A DNA stretch of 64,000 nucleotides from Pandoraea communis (GTDB taxonomy: Bacteria; Pseudomonadota; Gammaproteobacteria; Burkholderiales; Burkholderiaceae), in contig NZ_CABPSJ010000004.1 in assembly GCF_902459745.1 (NCBI RefSeq), positions 62,001 to 126,000 of the forward strand, in the 5' to 3' direction. Shown piece after piece: positions 28,010-37,200 of the stretch (position 1 is the first letter of the stretch; each line of letters begins with the position of its first letter). Under the pieces are notes generated by a model. The model saw only the letters and a program-made list of their open reading frames with translations, searched no databases and was not told the DNA's origin. A program made the translations under genes and the position numbers.

Positions 28010-28615
28010 CTACTGCAAGGCTTCGGCCCGTAACGCGGCCTGCACGGCAGGCCGAGCGCCGACCCGCTTCACATAGGCCGGCAGCGCGGGCCAGCGGCTG
28101 AGGTCGATAGAGAAGAACTTGCACCAGCCCAGCACGGTGAACAGGTAGGCGTCGACCACGCTGAAAGCTGCACCTGCCAAATAGTCCTGCCGGCTCAGGG
28201 TGTCTTGCAGGTAGTCGAATCGCTTGAACAGCTTTTCGCGGAAAAACGCTTTGGCTTCCTCGGGTAACGCAGCGTTGAACAGCGGAGCCGAACCAGCGTG
28301 GATTTCGCTGGTGACGAAGTTCAGCCACTCTTGCAGGCGCACCCGCTCCCAGGTGCCCGCAGCCGGTGCCAGTCCGTTCTCCGGTTTGAGGTCGGCCAGG
28401 TACTGCACGACGGCTGGACCTTCGGTCAGGACTTGGCCGTCGTCCAACTCCAGTGCGGCGACGTAGCCCTTGGGGTTGACGGTGCGGAAGTCGCGGCCGT
28501 CGGCGGTCTGCTTGGTCTTGTTGTCCACCTTGACCAGCTCGAACGGTAGGTCTAGTTCGCGCAGCACGATGTGCGGGGAAAGCGAGCAGGTATAGGGGGC
28601 GTAATACAGCTTCAT
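28010..28615 (-). CDS. gstA: Beta-class glutathione S-transferase
   Basis: This 201-residue enzyme would conjugate glutathione to electrophiles or reduce bound disulfides. The start MKLYYAPYTCSLSPH has cysteine 10, the hallmark catalytic residue of bacterial beta-class GSTs. VNPKGYVAAL and LTEGPAVVQYLAD form the thioredoxin-fold glutathione site, and SEIHAG carries the conserved histidine near 104. ATG 28615 gives this standard start. It is divergent from an intact LysR regulator, with a palindrome between, and lies in an element-derived segment. Likely substrate is a xenobiotic, but this is inference. Confidence 0.9.
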   Translation of the reverse strand: MKLYYAPYTCSLSPHIVLRELDLPFELVKVDNKTKQTADGRDFRTVNPKGYVAALELDDGQVLTEGPAVVQYLADLKPENGLAPAAGTWERVRLQEWLNFVTSEIHAGSAPLFNAALPEEAKAFFREKLFKRFDYLQDTLSRQDYLAGAAFSVVDAYLFTVLGWCKFFSIDLSRWPALPAYVKRVGARPAVQAALRAEALQ

Positions 28616-28701
28616 GAAGACTCCATGGGAAGTTGAAAGCCAGTCGCGCGGCACGTTGCCTTGCGCTGCATGCCACTGTGCTGGCATGGAGTCTTTCTGT
28701 A

Positions 28702-28718
28702 AAATTAATGTTTAATTT
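28702..28718. promoter_or_regulatory. LysR-type operator candidate between gstA and lysR
   Basis: AAATTAA (28702-28708) and TTAATTT (28712-28718) form a perfect 7-3-7 dyad in a strikingly A+T-rich gap of 132 bases between divergent genes. It contains the T-N11-A pattern expected for LysR-type regulators, so the flanking regulator probably binds here. Confidence 0.55.
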
Positions 28719-28747
28719 TTTATGTATTAGCTGGGCTACTGATATTC

Positions 28748-29641
28748 ATGATGAACCTCCTGCACTGGCGTCTGCTAGTGGCTGTGGCCGAGGCGGGCAA
28801 CATCTCGCGCGCTGCCGAGCGCGTGGGCATCACCCAGTCGGGTGCCAGCCAGGCCATCGCCCAGTTGGAAGCCGCGCTGGGCTTCCGGGTGTTCTCCCGG
28901 GAGCGGCGGCATGTCGGCGTCACGGCCCTGGGCGGACAGGTCATCGAGCACGCGCGCGCCATGCTGGAACGGCTGGACGCCATCCGTGTACTGGCCGATG
29001 ACAGCCAAGGATTGAGCGGCGGACGCATCCGTCTGGCGAGCTTTCCGTCGGTGATTTCGACGCTGCTACCCGGCCTGCTGCGCGACTTCCAGCGCCGTCA
29101 TCCCGGCATCGAACTGGTGGCACTGGAAGGTACAGACGAGGAAGTGGAAGACTGGCTGGCCGCCGGCACGGTGGAGTTGGGTGTGGTGCTGAACCCCGCA
29201 CCGAGCCGGGCGGCGGCGGTGCTGGGGCACGATGCCTGGGTGGCGGTGCTGCCGGCCAGCCATCCGCTGGGGCGTCGCGCCAGCGAGAGCGGCGTCACTC
29301 TGGAAGAACTGGCCGCGCAGCCCTTCATCCTCGCCACCGGCGGCTGCGCCGTGAATGGGCAAAGGCTGGTCGAACAAGCGGGCCTGCACCTGTCAGACTT
29401 GCGGGTGACGGTGCGCGATTGGGCCAGCGCTTGCGTACTGGTGCGCGAAGGCATGGGCGTGGCGTTGGTGCCTGAATCGACCTTGCCCGATGAGCAGCGC
29501 GGCCTGCGTGTGATGCCGCTGGTGCCAGTAATCCACCGCGAGTTCGGTCTGGTGTGCTCGGATGCCGGGAAAGCGTCGCGACCGGTGCAGGCGCTGCTGG
29601 AAGGGCTGCTGTGCAAAGATGGCTCTCCCGGCAACAGATAG
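28748..29641 (+). CDS. LysR-family transcriptional regulator
   Basis: This 297-residue regulator has an N-terminal winged helix-turn-helix (NISRAAERVGITQSGASQAIAQLE at about 18-41) and a complete periplasmic-binding-like effector domain (about 90-290). It is intact, unlike its neighbour at 27394. It is divergent from gstA, the usual arrangement for a LysR gene and its target, and the dyad at 28702 lies between them. ATG 28748 and 28751 are both possible starts; neither has a clear ribosome site. The inducer is unknown. Confidence 0.9.
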   Translation: MMNLLHWRLLVAVAEAGNISRAAERVGITQSGASQAIAQLEAALGFRVFSRERRHVGVTALGGQVIEHARAMLERLDAIRVLADDSQGLSGGRIRLASFPSVISTLLPGLLRDFQRRHPGIELVALEGTDEEVEDWLAAGTVELGVVLNPAPSRAAAVLGHDAWVAVLPASHPLGRRASESGVTLEELAAQPFILATGGCAVNGQRLVEQAGLHLSDLRVTVRDWASACVLVREGMGVALVPESTLPDEQRGLRVMPLVPVIHREFGLVCSDAGKASRPVQALLEGLLCKDGSPGNR

Positions 29642-30068
29642 CTGCCGGTGCTATCCGATTGCAGGCCCGCGCTACCGCCGAGTACCGTCGCGGTGATCCA
29701 CTGCCCCAGCCGCTGCTTGATCGCGAGCCTCCACGGCACTAGCGAGGAGCCTATGCCGTCTTCCAGCATCGCGTAGCGCCCGTTGGCGAGCACAGATAAG
29801 CGCCGGCCACATGTTGCCCCCCCGTGAAGGGATGATGCCCTTTCCAGCCTACGCTAGATATTGCTGTATCGCTTCAGGGTTCTCCGTCGCACTGTGCACC
29901 TATTTGGCCCCTGAGGCATAAGGCGTTGGAGGCAATCAGCCGCTGAAATCTGGCCTAACCTATTGCCCCACAAGACCTTTCACGCCGCTGCATAGGTCCG
30001 AAAAAACGTGACGGCGGACATTTTTCATTTCTGGCCGGGGGCCGACTATCCGACGCTTCGGTGCCACC
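29642..30068. other. Right junction of the accessory segment
   Basis: About 430 bases with no intact gene. The first 170 hold a relaxase-like remnant on the minus strand. The rest, up to the yidB-like gene, has only scattered short frames and no clear terminator, repeat or attachment site. Confidence 0.5.
29670..29812 (-). pseudogene. Remnant of a DUF3363 (VirD2-like) conjugative relaxase C-terminus
   Basis: On the minus strand the frame around 29793 reads LANGRYAMLEDGIGSSLVPW and then KQRLGQWITATV. This resembles the conserved C-terminal end of DUF3363/RlxS-like relaxases from IncP-type plasmids and integrative elements (GR[FY]AM-[DE]-G-G-x-x-LVPW...LGQ). The rest of the relaxase, its start and its transfer-gene neighbours are missing. 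The similarity is recalled from the family pattern and not verified by search. Confidence 0.55.
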
Positions 30069-30707
30069 TCAGCCGGTATGACCGCCAAGGAACTTCTGCG
30101 CGAGACTCGCCAGATCCAACTGGCCTTGCGGCAGGTCGCCGTTCGGCGTGAGTTGATTGACAACCTCCGGCAGAAGCGAGGACAACTGCTGTGCGGCGTC
30201 GTCCTGGCTGATGCCTGCGGTATCGGCCAGTTGTTGCAGTCGGCCGCCGGGCCCAAGCGCTTGCGCGACCTGATCGGCTGAGACGGGCTGGTTGCTTCCG
30301 GTACCGACCCACGAACGCATGGCGTCGCCGAGTCCGCCGGTTTCCAGCATCTGCGCGAGGCCGCCCAGACCGCCGAGCGCGCCAACCAAATCACCGGGGG
30401 AGGTCGCCTGGGCGTCTGAGCCCGTGGGCTGCGGTGCCTGCGCACCGCCCAGCAAGCCGCCCAGCAGGCCGCCGAGACCGCCACCGCCCGCTGCGGCGCC
30501 ACTGCCGCCCAGCATTCCACCGAGTGCACCGCCTAGCGAACCGAGCAGGTCGCCGCCCTGACTGCCTTGACCTTGCGCGTTACCGGAGCGACTGGCGATC
30601 ATCGCCAGCAAGCCCATCAGTAGCAGCATCTTGGTATTGCCGCCGCCGCTACCGCCACCGGCCTGATTGCCGGACACGCCGCCGAGAATGGAATCGAGGA
30701 TACCCAT
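30069..30707 (-). CDS. YidB-like DUF937 protein
   Basis: This 212-residue protein starts MGILDSILGG. It carries a glycine-rich low-complexity stretch (about 55-90: repeated GGLGG/LLGG units), then a C-terminal YidB/DUF937 helical domain with VSADQVAQALGPGG, and ISQDDAAQQLSSLLPEVVNQLTP. Function is unknown; YidB-type proteins are cytosolic or surface-associated. It is the first core-genome gene to the right of the accessory segment, followed in the same direction by no gene. Confidence 0.8.
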   Translation of the reverse strand: MGILDSILGGVSGNQAGGGSGGGNTKMLLLMGLLAMIASRSGNAQGQGSQGGDLLGSLGGALGGMLGGSGAAAGGGGLGGLLGGLLGGAQAPQPTGSDAQATSPGDLVGALGGLGGLAQMLETGGLGDAMRSWVGTGSNQPVSADQVAQALGPGGRLQQLADTAGISQDDAAQQLSSLLPEVVNQLTPNGDLPQGQLDLASLAQKFLGGHTG

Positions 30708-30756
30708 GAGGAATTGCTCCTTAGGTTTGAGAAGCCGTTGATCGAGTCATCTATGC

Positions 30757-31494
30757 TTACCAACCGCCCCAGCGCGCGGCCAAAGCAGCGAGCACCGCAA
30801 TGCCTGCCGTTTCCGTCCGTAAGATACGTTCTCCTAGGCGAATTGCCGCAAAACCGGCCTCCCGCGCAAGCGTTTCTTCCTGAGGTGTCAGCCCGCCTTC
30901 TGGGCCGAAGAGCAACACGCCAGATTCAGTCGGCGCTTCGTGCGGCAGCGAATCGAAACCGCTGTCCGCTCTAGGTGACAATAGTACACGCCATCCGTAG
31001 CACGTCATCGTGTTCTGCTCGCGTAACCATGGTCCGATCGGCCGGATCGGCAGGATGCGCGGCACGCGGTTTCGCCCGCACTGCTCGCACGCGGCTTGCG
31101 CCAGCGCTTGCCAATGCGCTACCCGTTTTGCGGCGCGCTCTGCATCGAGGCGGATCACCGAGCGTTCGGTGGCGAGCGGTTGGATGTCTGTCACGCCAAG
31201 TTCGATGGCCTTTTCGATCAGCCAGTCCATCTTGTCGCCGCCGGCGATGCCTTGTGCCAGCGTGACGCGATACGGCGCCTCCGTTTCCCGCGTATTGTGC
31301 TCTGCGAGCTGCGCCGTGGCGTGCCGCTTTTCCAGCGTCGTGAGTACGGCCGGATACTCGCCGCCCGTGCCGTTAAAAAGCGTGAGCGTGCCACCCGCCT
31401 TCAGGCGCAATACCTGAACGTGACGAACCACGGTGTCGGGAAGATCGAGCAGGGCGCCGGCGTGCAGTGGCGCATCGATGAAAAAGCGAGGCAT
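30757..31494 (-). CDS. rsmE: 16S rRNA (uracil(1498)-N3)-methyltransferase
   Basis: This 245-residue SPOUT-fold methyltransferase modifies U1498 of 16S rRNA. An N-terminal PUA-like domain (MPRFFIDAP...) is followed by the trefoil-knot domain with LLFGPEGGLTPQEE and LRLGERILRTETAGIA-like motifs near the C-terminus. ATG 31494 gives the canonical start. It is 49 bases upstream of yidB. Confidence 0.94.
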   Translation of the reverse strand: MPRFFIDAPLHAGALLDLPDTVVRHVQVLRLKAGGTLTLFNGTGGEYPAVLTTLEKRHATAQLAEHNTRETEAPYRVTLAQGIAGGDKMDWLIEKAIELGVTDIQPLATERSVIRLDAERAAKRVAHWQALAQAACEQCGRNRVPRILPIRPIGPWLREQNTMTCYGWRVLLSPRADSGFDSLPHEAPTESGVLLFGPEGGLTPQEETLAREAGFAAIRLGERILRTETAGIAVLAALAARWGGW

Positions 31495-31572
31495 ACGGGC
31501 GAAAGGTGAAGGAAGGCTGCGAGGCCGGGCGATGGGGACAGAAGCATACCCCAACGCGATCGAAGCGAGCGT

Positions 31573-31995
31573 TTAGCCGCGCGGTGCCACGGGGCGAGCG
31601 AAGCCCCAGCGATACCCGTCCGGGTCTTCCAACTGGCAGAAGCGATCGCCCCAGAATTGATCGCTGGGTGGCATCAGCCCTTTTGCTCCGGCGGCAATGG
31701 CGCGGGCATATAACGCATCGACGTCTTCTGTATACACGTAGAAGCTCTGCGGCGCTTCCACGCCGGCGCTGCGCGGCGTGCGTGCCGTGCTGGCAAACGC
31801 GCCTTCGGGCGCGAACATCAGGATCAGTTGGCCCTGATAAAACATTTCGACATGCATGACCGCACCGTCGTCGTCCACCATGTCATGCATCGTGAAACCG
31901 AACGCCTGGGTATAGAACGTTGCGGCCGCTTTGGCGTCGCGCACGGTCAGATAAGGCGTCAACCACGGTACATGAGGCGGGCGGGAATCGGACAT
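31573..31995 (-). CDS. VOC-superfamily (glyoxalase/bleomycin resistance-like) protein
   Basis: This 140-residue single-domain protein of the vicinal oxygen chelate fold has TPYLTVRDAKAAATFYTQAFGF at the N-terminus, a paired second half (FYVYTEDVDALYARAIAAGA), and a C-terminal DRFCQLEDPDGYRWGFA motif that carries a metal-ligand glutamate. It resembles the PhnB-like group. The substrate is unknown. It is 78 bases upstream of rsmE. Confidence 0.85.
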   Translation of the reverse strand: MSDSRPPHVPWLTPYLTVRDAKAAATFYTQAFGFTMHDMVDDDGAVMHVEMFYQGQLILMFAPEGAFASTARTPRSAGVEAPQSFYVYTEDVDALYARAIAAGAKGLMPPSDQFWGDRFCQLEDPDGYRWGFARPVAPRG

Positions 31996-32136
31996 GACGG
32001 TGCTCCGGTAGGTCTGCCGGCGGGGGCAATGGGCGCGCGTTCCGAATCATGAAAACGGGGAAGGAACGGGCGTGGCCGACGGTCGTGACGAGCCCTCAAT
32101 ATACAAGGAACGCGTGTTCGCTTCACTCGCAGTGTG

Positions 32137-33054
32137 TCATCTTGATGCCGAGTGATCCGGCGAGCCGCCAAGCACATCCGTCAGTTCCGGCGGGACGTCG
32201 AACAGCGCGGCGTGCCGCGAGGGCGAATAGTGGCGCAGGGGTTGCAACGCGTCCGGCAGAGCGTCAGAGACGCTTGCGCGCACATCGAGAGAATCGCTGG
32301 CGAACACGAGTGCCCATTGCGTGCCATACAGTGGCACATACGTCGTTATGGGCTGGACGCAGGCGAACACCGAGCGCAGGGCGGCGAGCATCCGTCGCAC
32401 CGGATCGGCCTCGAACCAGGGGGCTCCCAGTTGCAGGGCGATCCCGCCGCGTGGTGTGAGTAACGCGCGAATTTTGGCGAAGAACGCCGCATCGTGAAGC
32501 GTCGCCGCCTCGCCATCGGCTTCCGTCAGATCGAAAATCGCGGCATCGAATCGTTCGCCACGTGCGAGCGCGGCATCCACGAGATGCCGGGCGTCGCCGA
32601 TGACGAGCGTCGTGCGCGGATCGTCAAATGCACCGTCGGCCAGCGCCGGCATGTACCGAAGGATTGTTGCGGGAACCTGAGCATCGAGTTCGGCAACGAC
32701 GACCTCACGCACACTTGCGTGGCGCAACGCCTCGCGTGCCGAGCCGCCGTCACCGCCGCCGAGTATCAGCACGCGCTCGACACTGCCGTGCGCAAGCATC
32801 AGCGGGTGCACCATGCATTCGTGGCAGATATGCGCATCGGCGAGCGAGGCCATGAACCGGCCATCGAGCCGATAAGCGCGTCCGAGCGCGCCGAATGCCG
32901 GCAGATCCAGGATCTCGATGTGTTGGTGAGCCGTCGTGGCGGCGAATACCGGGTGCGCGGCGAACGAATAACCGGCCCACTGCCCGAGCGGTGCCGTGTA
33001 ACGGGGCGGCGCGATGCCGGCTTCATGTTCGGGGACGTCACGTTTGGCGGGCAT
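32137..33054 (-). CDS. Spermidine synthase-like (polyamine aminopropyltransferase fold) protein
   Basis: This 305-residue protein has the SAM-type Rossmann fold. HECMVHPLMLAHGSVERVLILGGGDGGSAREAL includes the GGGDGG nucleotide loop near 105-110, followed by VVAELDAQVP, IGDARHLVDAAL and FDAAIFDLTEADG, as in the SpeE family. It probably transfers an aminopropyl group to putrescine or a related amine; no speD is adjacent. ATG 33054 is chosen because the upstream residues overlap the tkt promoter region. Divergent from tkt. Confidence 0.83.
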   Translation of the reverse strand: MPAKRDVPEHEAGIAPPRYTAPLGQWAGYSFAAHPVFAATTAHQHIEILDLPAFGALGRAYRLDGRFMASLADAHICHECMVHPLMLAHGSVERVLILGGGDGGSAREALRHASVREVVVAELDAQVPATILRYMPALADGAFDDPRTTLVIGDARHLVDAALARGERFDAAIFDLTEADGEAATLHDAAFFAKIRALLTPRGGIALQLGAPWFEADPVRRMLAALRSVFACVQPITTYVPLYGTQWALVFASDSLDVRASVSDALPDALQPLRHYSPSRHAALFDVPPELTDVLGGSPDHSASR

Positions 33055-33165
33055 TGGCAGGGTAACTTCCTCTAATTTGGGGCGATTACGCCACTTTCTC
33101 GCATGATTCCACGTTCCCGCCGGTTGGGGAAGTTCGCCACGAACGACCCGGGCAAGTGCCGTATC

Positions 33166-33174
33166 TGGTAAAAT
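33166..33174 (+). promoter_or_regulatory. Putative extended -10 element of tkt
   Basis: TGGTAAAAT is an extended -10 (TGnTAnnnT) 78 bases before the tkt ATG. The -35 region is weak, as is allowed for extended -10 promoters. Confidence 0.45.
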
Positions 33175-33251
33175 CTCGGTCTTTTCCTGCATTTGAATTT
33201 CGCGCGGCAGCTTGCGGCAACGGGGCACGCCCGCTCTTTCGGCTGGTCACC

Positions 33252-35264
33252 ATGACGAACTCCTCTTCTGCTACGGCTGCACTGATGGCCTCTGCCATTC
33301 GCGTCCTTTCCATGGATGCGGTCCAACAGGCCAACTCCGGTCACCCTGGCGCGCCGATGGGCATGGCCGATATCGCCGTTGCTCTCTGGGGCCGTCATCT
33401 CAAACACAACCCCGTCAATCCGCACTGGTTCGATCGCGACCGCTTCATCCTGTCGAACGGCCACGGTTCGATGCTCATCTATTCGCTGCTGCATCTGACG
33501 GGCTACGATCTGCCGATCGAAGAGCTCAAGCATTTCCGTCAACTTCACAGCAAGACACCGGGTCACCCTGAAGTGGGCGTCACGCCGGGTGTCGAGACGA
33601 CCACCGGCCCGCTGGGGCAGGGCATCACCAACGCCGTGGGCTTTGCGCTCGCCGAGGCGCTGCTTGCCAAGGAATTCAATCGCCCGGGCAACGACATCGT
33701 CGATCATTACACTTACGCATTCCTCGGCGACGGTTGCCTGATGGAAGGCATCTCGCACGAAGCCTGTTCGCTCGCGGGCACGCTGCGTCTGAACAAGCTC
33801 ATCGCGCTGTACGACGATAACGGCATCTCGATCGACGGTGACGTCGAGTACTGGTTTGCCGATGACACGCCCAAGCGCTTCGAAGCTTACGGCTGGAACG
33901 TGATTCGTGGCATCGACGGGCACAATGCCGACGCCGTGGATGCCGCCATCGCGCAAGCCAAGACATCGGACCGCCCGACGCTGATCTGCTGCAAGACGCT
34001 CATCGGCAAGGGGGCTCCTAACAAGCAGGGCGGTCACGATGTGCACGGCGCACCGTTGGGCGCGGACGAAATCGCTGCCACGCGCGCTGCGCTGGGTTGG
34101 CATCTGCCGCCGTTCGAAGTGCCGGCCGAAGTCTACGCCGCATGGGATGCCAAGGTGGCAGGGCAGAAAGCCGAAGCCGCGTGGAACGAGCGTTTTGCCG
34201 CCTATCGCAGCGAGTTCCCGGCAGAAGCCGCCGAGTTCGAGCGTCGTATGAAGGGCGAATTGCCGGGCGACTTCAAGTCGGCTGCCGCGGCATTGATCGC
34301 CAAGACCAACGAGAAGGCCGAGACGGTCGCGACGCGCAAGGCGTCGCAACTGGCTATTGAGGGTCTGGCAGCGGTGCTGCCGGAATTCCTGGGCGGCTCG
34401 GCCGACCTGACCGGCTCGAACCTGACGAACTGGAAGGCCAGCAAGGCCGTGCGTGCGAACGCAGAAGGCGTGCAGTTCGGCAACCACATCAACTACGGTG
34501 TGCGCGAGTTCGGCATGAGCGCCATCATGAACGGTATTGCACTGCACGGCGGATACATTCCGTTCGGCGGCACGTTCCTGACGTTCTCCGACTACAGCCG
34601 CAATGCGCTGCGTATGGCGGCGCTCATGAAGCTGCGTTCGATCTTCGTATTCACGCACGACTCGATCGGTCTGGGCGAAGATGGCCCGACGCACCAGTCG
34701 ATCGAGCATGTCTCGAGCTTGCGTCTGATTCCGCAAATGGACCTGTGGCGTCCGTGCGATACGACGGAGACGGCGGTCGCGTGGGTGGCTGCGGTGGAGC
34801 GTCACGATGGTCCGTCGAGTCTCGTGTTCAGCCGCCAGAACCTGCCGTTCGTCCCGCGTGACGATGCGCAGATCGCCAACATCCGCCGTGGCGGCTACGT
34901 GCTGCGTGACGTGGCGAATCCGCAGATCGTGCTGATGGCGACCGGCTCGGAAATGGATCTGGCCCTCAAGGGCGCCGAAGTGTTGGCTGCCGAGGGGATC
35001 GCGGCGCGTGTCGTGTCCATGCCGTCGACCAATGTGTTCGACCGTCAGGACAAGGCGTATCGCGAGAGCGTGCTGCCGCGCGGTGTGCCGCGTGTGGCCA
35101 TCGAAGCCGGTGTGACGGCATTCTGGCATAAGTACGTCGGCCTGGAAGGCGGCGTAGTCGGCATCGATACCTTCGGCGAGTCGGCACCGGCCGGCGTGCT
35201 GTTCAAACACTTCGGCTTCACCGTCGACCACGTGGTTGCGACGGTCAAGTCCGTGCTTGGCTGA
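33252..35264 (+). CDS. tkt: Transketolase
   Basis: This 670-residue TPP-dependent enzyme of the non-oxidative pentose phosphate pathway moves two-carbon ketol units. The N-terminal half has [14 protein letters not shown] and the TPP motif [13 protein letters not shown]. The middle domain has [10 protein letters not shown]-like and [14 protein letters not shown] motifs with catalytic histidines, and the C-terminal domain is complete. ATG 33252 begins [19 protein letters not shown], standard for Burkholderiales. gap follows after 28 bases. Confidence 0.96.
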   Translation: MTNSSSATAALMASAIRVLSMDAVQQANSGHPGAPMGMADIAVALWGRHLKHNPVNPHWFDRDRFILSNGHGSMLIYSLLHLTGYDLPIEELKHFRQLHSKTPGHPEVGVTPGVETTTGPLGQGITNAVGFALAEALLAKEFNRPGNDIVDHYTYAFLGDGCLMEGISHEACSLAGTLRLNKLIALYDDNGISIDGDVEYWFADDTPKRFEAYGWNVIRGIDGHNADAVDAAIAQAKTSDRPTLICCKTLIGKGAPNKQGGHDVHGAPLGADEIAATRAALGWHLPPFEVPAEVYAAWDAKVAGQKAEAAWNERFAAYRSEFPAEAAEFERRMKGELPGDFKSAAAALIAKTNEKAETVATRKASQLAIEGLAAVLPEFLGGSADLTGSNLTNWKASKAVRANAEGVQFGNHINYGVREFGMSAIMNGIALHGGYIPFGGTFLTFSDYSRNALRMAALMKLRSIFVFTHDSIGLGEDGPTHQSIEHVSSLRLIPQMDLWRPCDTTETAVAWVAAVERHDGPSSLVFSRQNLPFVPRDDAQIANIRRGGYVLRDVANPQIVLMATGSEMDLALKGAEVLAAEGIAARVVSMPSTNVFDRQDKAYRESVLPRGVPRVAIEAGVTAFWHKYVGLEGGVVGIDTFGESAPAGVLFKHFGFTVDHVVATVKSVLG

Positions 35265-35292
35265 TTTCGTTAGACCTTACGGAGATACCCCC

Positions 35293-36303
35293 ATGACCAT
35301 TCGCGTCGCTATCAACGGCTACGGCCGTATCGGCCGCAACGTACTGCGTGCCCACTACGAAGGTGGTAAGAAGCACGACATCGAAATTGTCGCCATCAAC
35401 GATCTCGGCAATGCGCAGACGAACGCTCACCTGACGCAATACGACACCGCTCACGGCAAGTTCCCGGGCACGGTGTCGGTCGACGGCGACTTCATGGTCG
35501 TCAACGGCGACAAGATCCGCGTGCTGGCCAACCGTAACCCGGCAGAACTGCCGTGGGGCGAGCTGGGCGTGGATGTCGTGCTCGAGTGCACGGGCTTCTT
35601 CACCTCGAAGGAAAAGGCCAGTGCCCACCTGAAAGGCGGCGCGAAGAAGGTCATCATCTCGGCCCCCGGCGGCAAGGATGTGGACGCCACCATCGTGTTC
35701 GGTGTGAACGAAGGCGTGCTCAAGTCGACCGACACGGTCATCTCGAACGCTTCGTGCACCACGAACTGCCTGGCGCCGCTGGTTCAGCCGCTGCATGAGA
35801 AGATCGGTCTGGAAACGGGCCTGATGACGACGGTTCATGCTTACACCAACGATCAGGTGCTGACGGACGTCTATCACGAAGACCTGCGTCGTGCGCGTTC
35901 GGCCACGATGAGCATGATCCCGACCAAGACGGGCGCCGCTTCGGCTGTCGGTCTGGTGCTGCCGGAACTGAACGGCAAGCTCGACGGCTACGCCATTCGC
36001 GTCCCGACGATCAACGTGTCGATCGTTGACCTGTCGTTCATCGCCAAGCGCGACACGACGGTGGACGAAGTCAATGCGATCCTGAAGGAAGCCGCTGAAG
36101 GTTCGCTGAAGGCCATCGCTACGTACAACACGGCACCGCTGGTGTCGGTCGACTTCAACCACAACCCGGCCTCGTCGAACTTCGACGGCACGTTGACCAA
36201 GGTGTCGGGCCGTCTGGTGAAGGTCAGCTCGTGGTACGACAACGAGTGGGGCTTCTCGAACCGCATGCTCGACACGACTGTCGCGCTGATGTCGGCGAAG
36301 TAA
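35293..36303 (+). CDS. gap: Glyceraldehyde-3-phosphate dehydrogenase
   Basis: This 336-residue NAD-dependent glycolytic enzyme has the Rossmann start [16 protein letters not shown], the active-site [13 protein letters not shown] with the catalytic cysteine near 156, and [12 protein letters not shown] at the end. GGAGAT at 35281 is a good ribosome site. It is probably co-transcribed with tkt, linking glycolysis and the pentose phosphate pathway, and is closed by a terminator. Confidence 0.97.
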   Translation: MTIRVAINGYGRIGRNVLRAHYEGGKKHDIEIVAINDLGNAQTNAHLTQYDTAHGKFPGTVSVDGDFMVVNGDKIRVLANRNPAELPWGELGVDVVLECTGFFTSKEKASAHLKGGAKKVIISAPGGKDVDATIVFGVNEGVLKSTDTVISNASCTTNCLAPLVQPLHEKIGLETGLMTTVHAYTNDQVLTDVYHEDLRRARSATMSMIPTKTGAASAVGLVLPELNGKLDGYAIRVPTINVSIVDLSFIAKRDTTVDEVNAILKEAAEGSLKAIATYNTAPLVSVDFNHNPASSNFDGTLTKVSGRLVKVSSWYDNEWGFSNRMLDTTVALMSAK

Positions 36304-36323
36304 GCGCGTTCGACGCGAGTTGT

Positions 36324-36358
36324 AAAAAAAGCCGCTGTCGTGAGACAGCGGCTTTTTT
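36324..36358 (+). terminator. Intrinsic terminator of tkt-gap
   Basis: AAAAAAAGCCGCTGTC and GACAGCGGCTTTTTT form a strong hairpin with a short loop, 21 bases after gap. Confidence 0.9.
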
Positions 36359-36562
36359 CATTGGCGATCGCTTTCGGGATTCGTCCGGTATCGGATTCGG
36401 TGGCGGGCAATATTCCGCGATTCAGGTGAGAAGTGGGGGGGGAGCCTTGATCCGGCGATGTGCCCACAATGCCTGAGACGCACCGCACTTTACGGAGAGC
36501 TATCGTCAGCGAAGCGCAGTAACGTGGCGCTAAATGAGCGGCGGGGATGCGGGGAAAATCCC

Positions 36563-36588
36563 AGAACGCCCTTGCGGAAAGGCATTCT
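36563..36588 (-). terminator. Weak terminator candidate of fur
   Basis: Read on the minus strand, AGAATGCCTT pairs with AAGGGCGTTCT (one bulge), followed by GGGATTTTCC. The T tract is only four bases, so termination may be partial. Between this and the gap terminator (36359-36562) no gene is visible. Confidence 0.4.
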
Positions 36589-36602
36589 GACAGGGGCAAT
36601 TT

Positions 36603-37034
36603 TTAGTTTTTTTGACGGTACGGGCACGGTTCCTTTGTGCAACTCCCGTACATGGCGAGCGAGTGTTCCTGAAGCTCGAAGCCGTTTTCCTTTGCAATCA
36701 TCTTCTGGCGGCGTTCGATTTCTGCGTCGAAGAACTCTTCGACACGGCCGCAGTCAAGACACACTAGGTGATCGTGGTGATTGCCCTGATTGAGTTCGAA
36801 AACGGCCTTGCCGGATTCAAAGTTGCTGCGCGACAATAGTCCGGCTTGCTCGAATTGGGTCAGCACACGGTAGACCGTGGCGAGGCCGATGTCGAGATTT
36901 TCATTGAGCAGATGACGGTAGACGTCTTCAGCGGTCAGATGGCGCACCTTGGTACTCTGGAAAATCTCCAGAATTTTCAGGCGCGGAAGCGTGGCTTTCA
37001 GTCCGATATTTTTCAAATCGGCGGGATTCGGCAT
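36603..37034 (-). CDS. fur: Ferric uptake regulator
   Basis: This 143-residue Fe(II)-dependent repressor has an N-terminal winged helix with [17 protein letters not shown] as the recognition region. The metal-binding [16 protein letters not shown] follows (about 87-102, with the CxxC pair), and a final CTKEPCPYR motif. Length and motifs are canonical. It is divergent from bamE, the usual arrangement in beta- and gammaproteobacteria. Confidence 0.97.
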   Translation of the reverse strand: MPNPADLKNIGLKATLPRLKILEIFQSTKVRHLTAEDVYRHLLNENLDIGLATVYRVLTQFEQAGLLSRSNFESGKAVFELNQGNHHDHLVCLDCGRVEEFFDAEIERRQKMIAKENGFELQEHSLAMYGSCTKEPCPYRQKN

Positions 37035-37200
37035 CGCTCTACGTCCCTAGAGTACAATACAGCCCCAATAATAATGCCTTTTTGCCTTGCCCGGGTGCAA
37101 ACCGGGGCAAACGGGACGGTAATCGCCGTCAATGGGGGCGATGTGGCGGCGCGCCCGGCGTGCCGGAGTCAAGTTCGATTTTTTTGAAAGCGAGTCAGAT

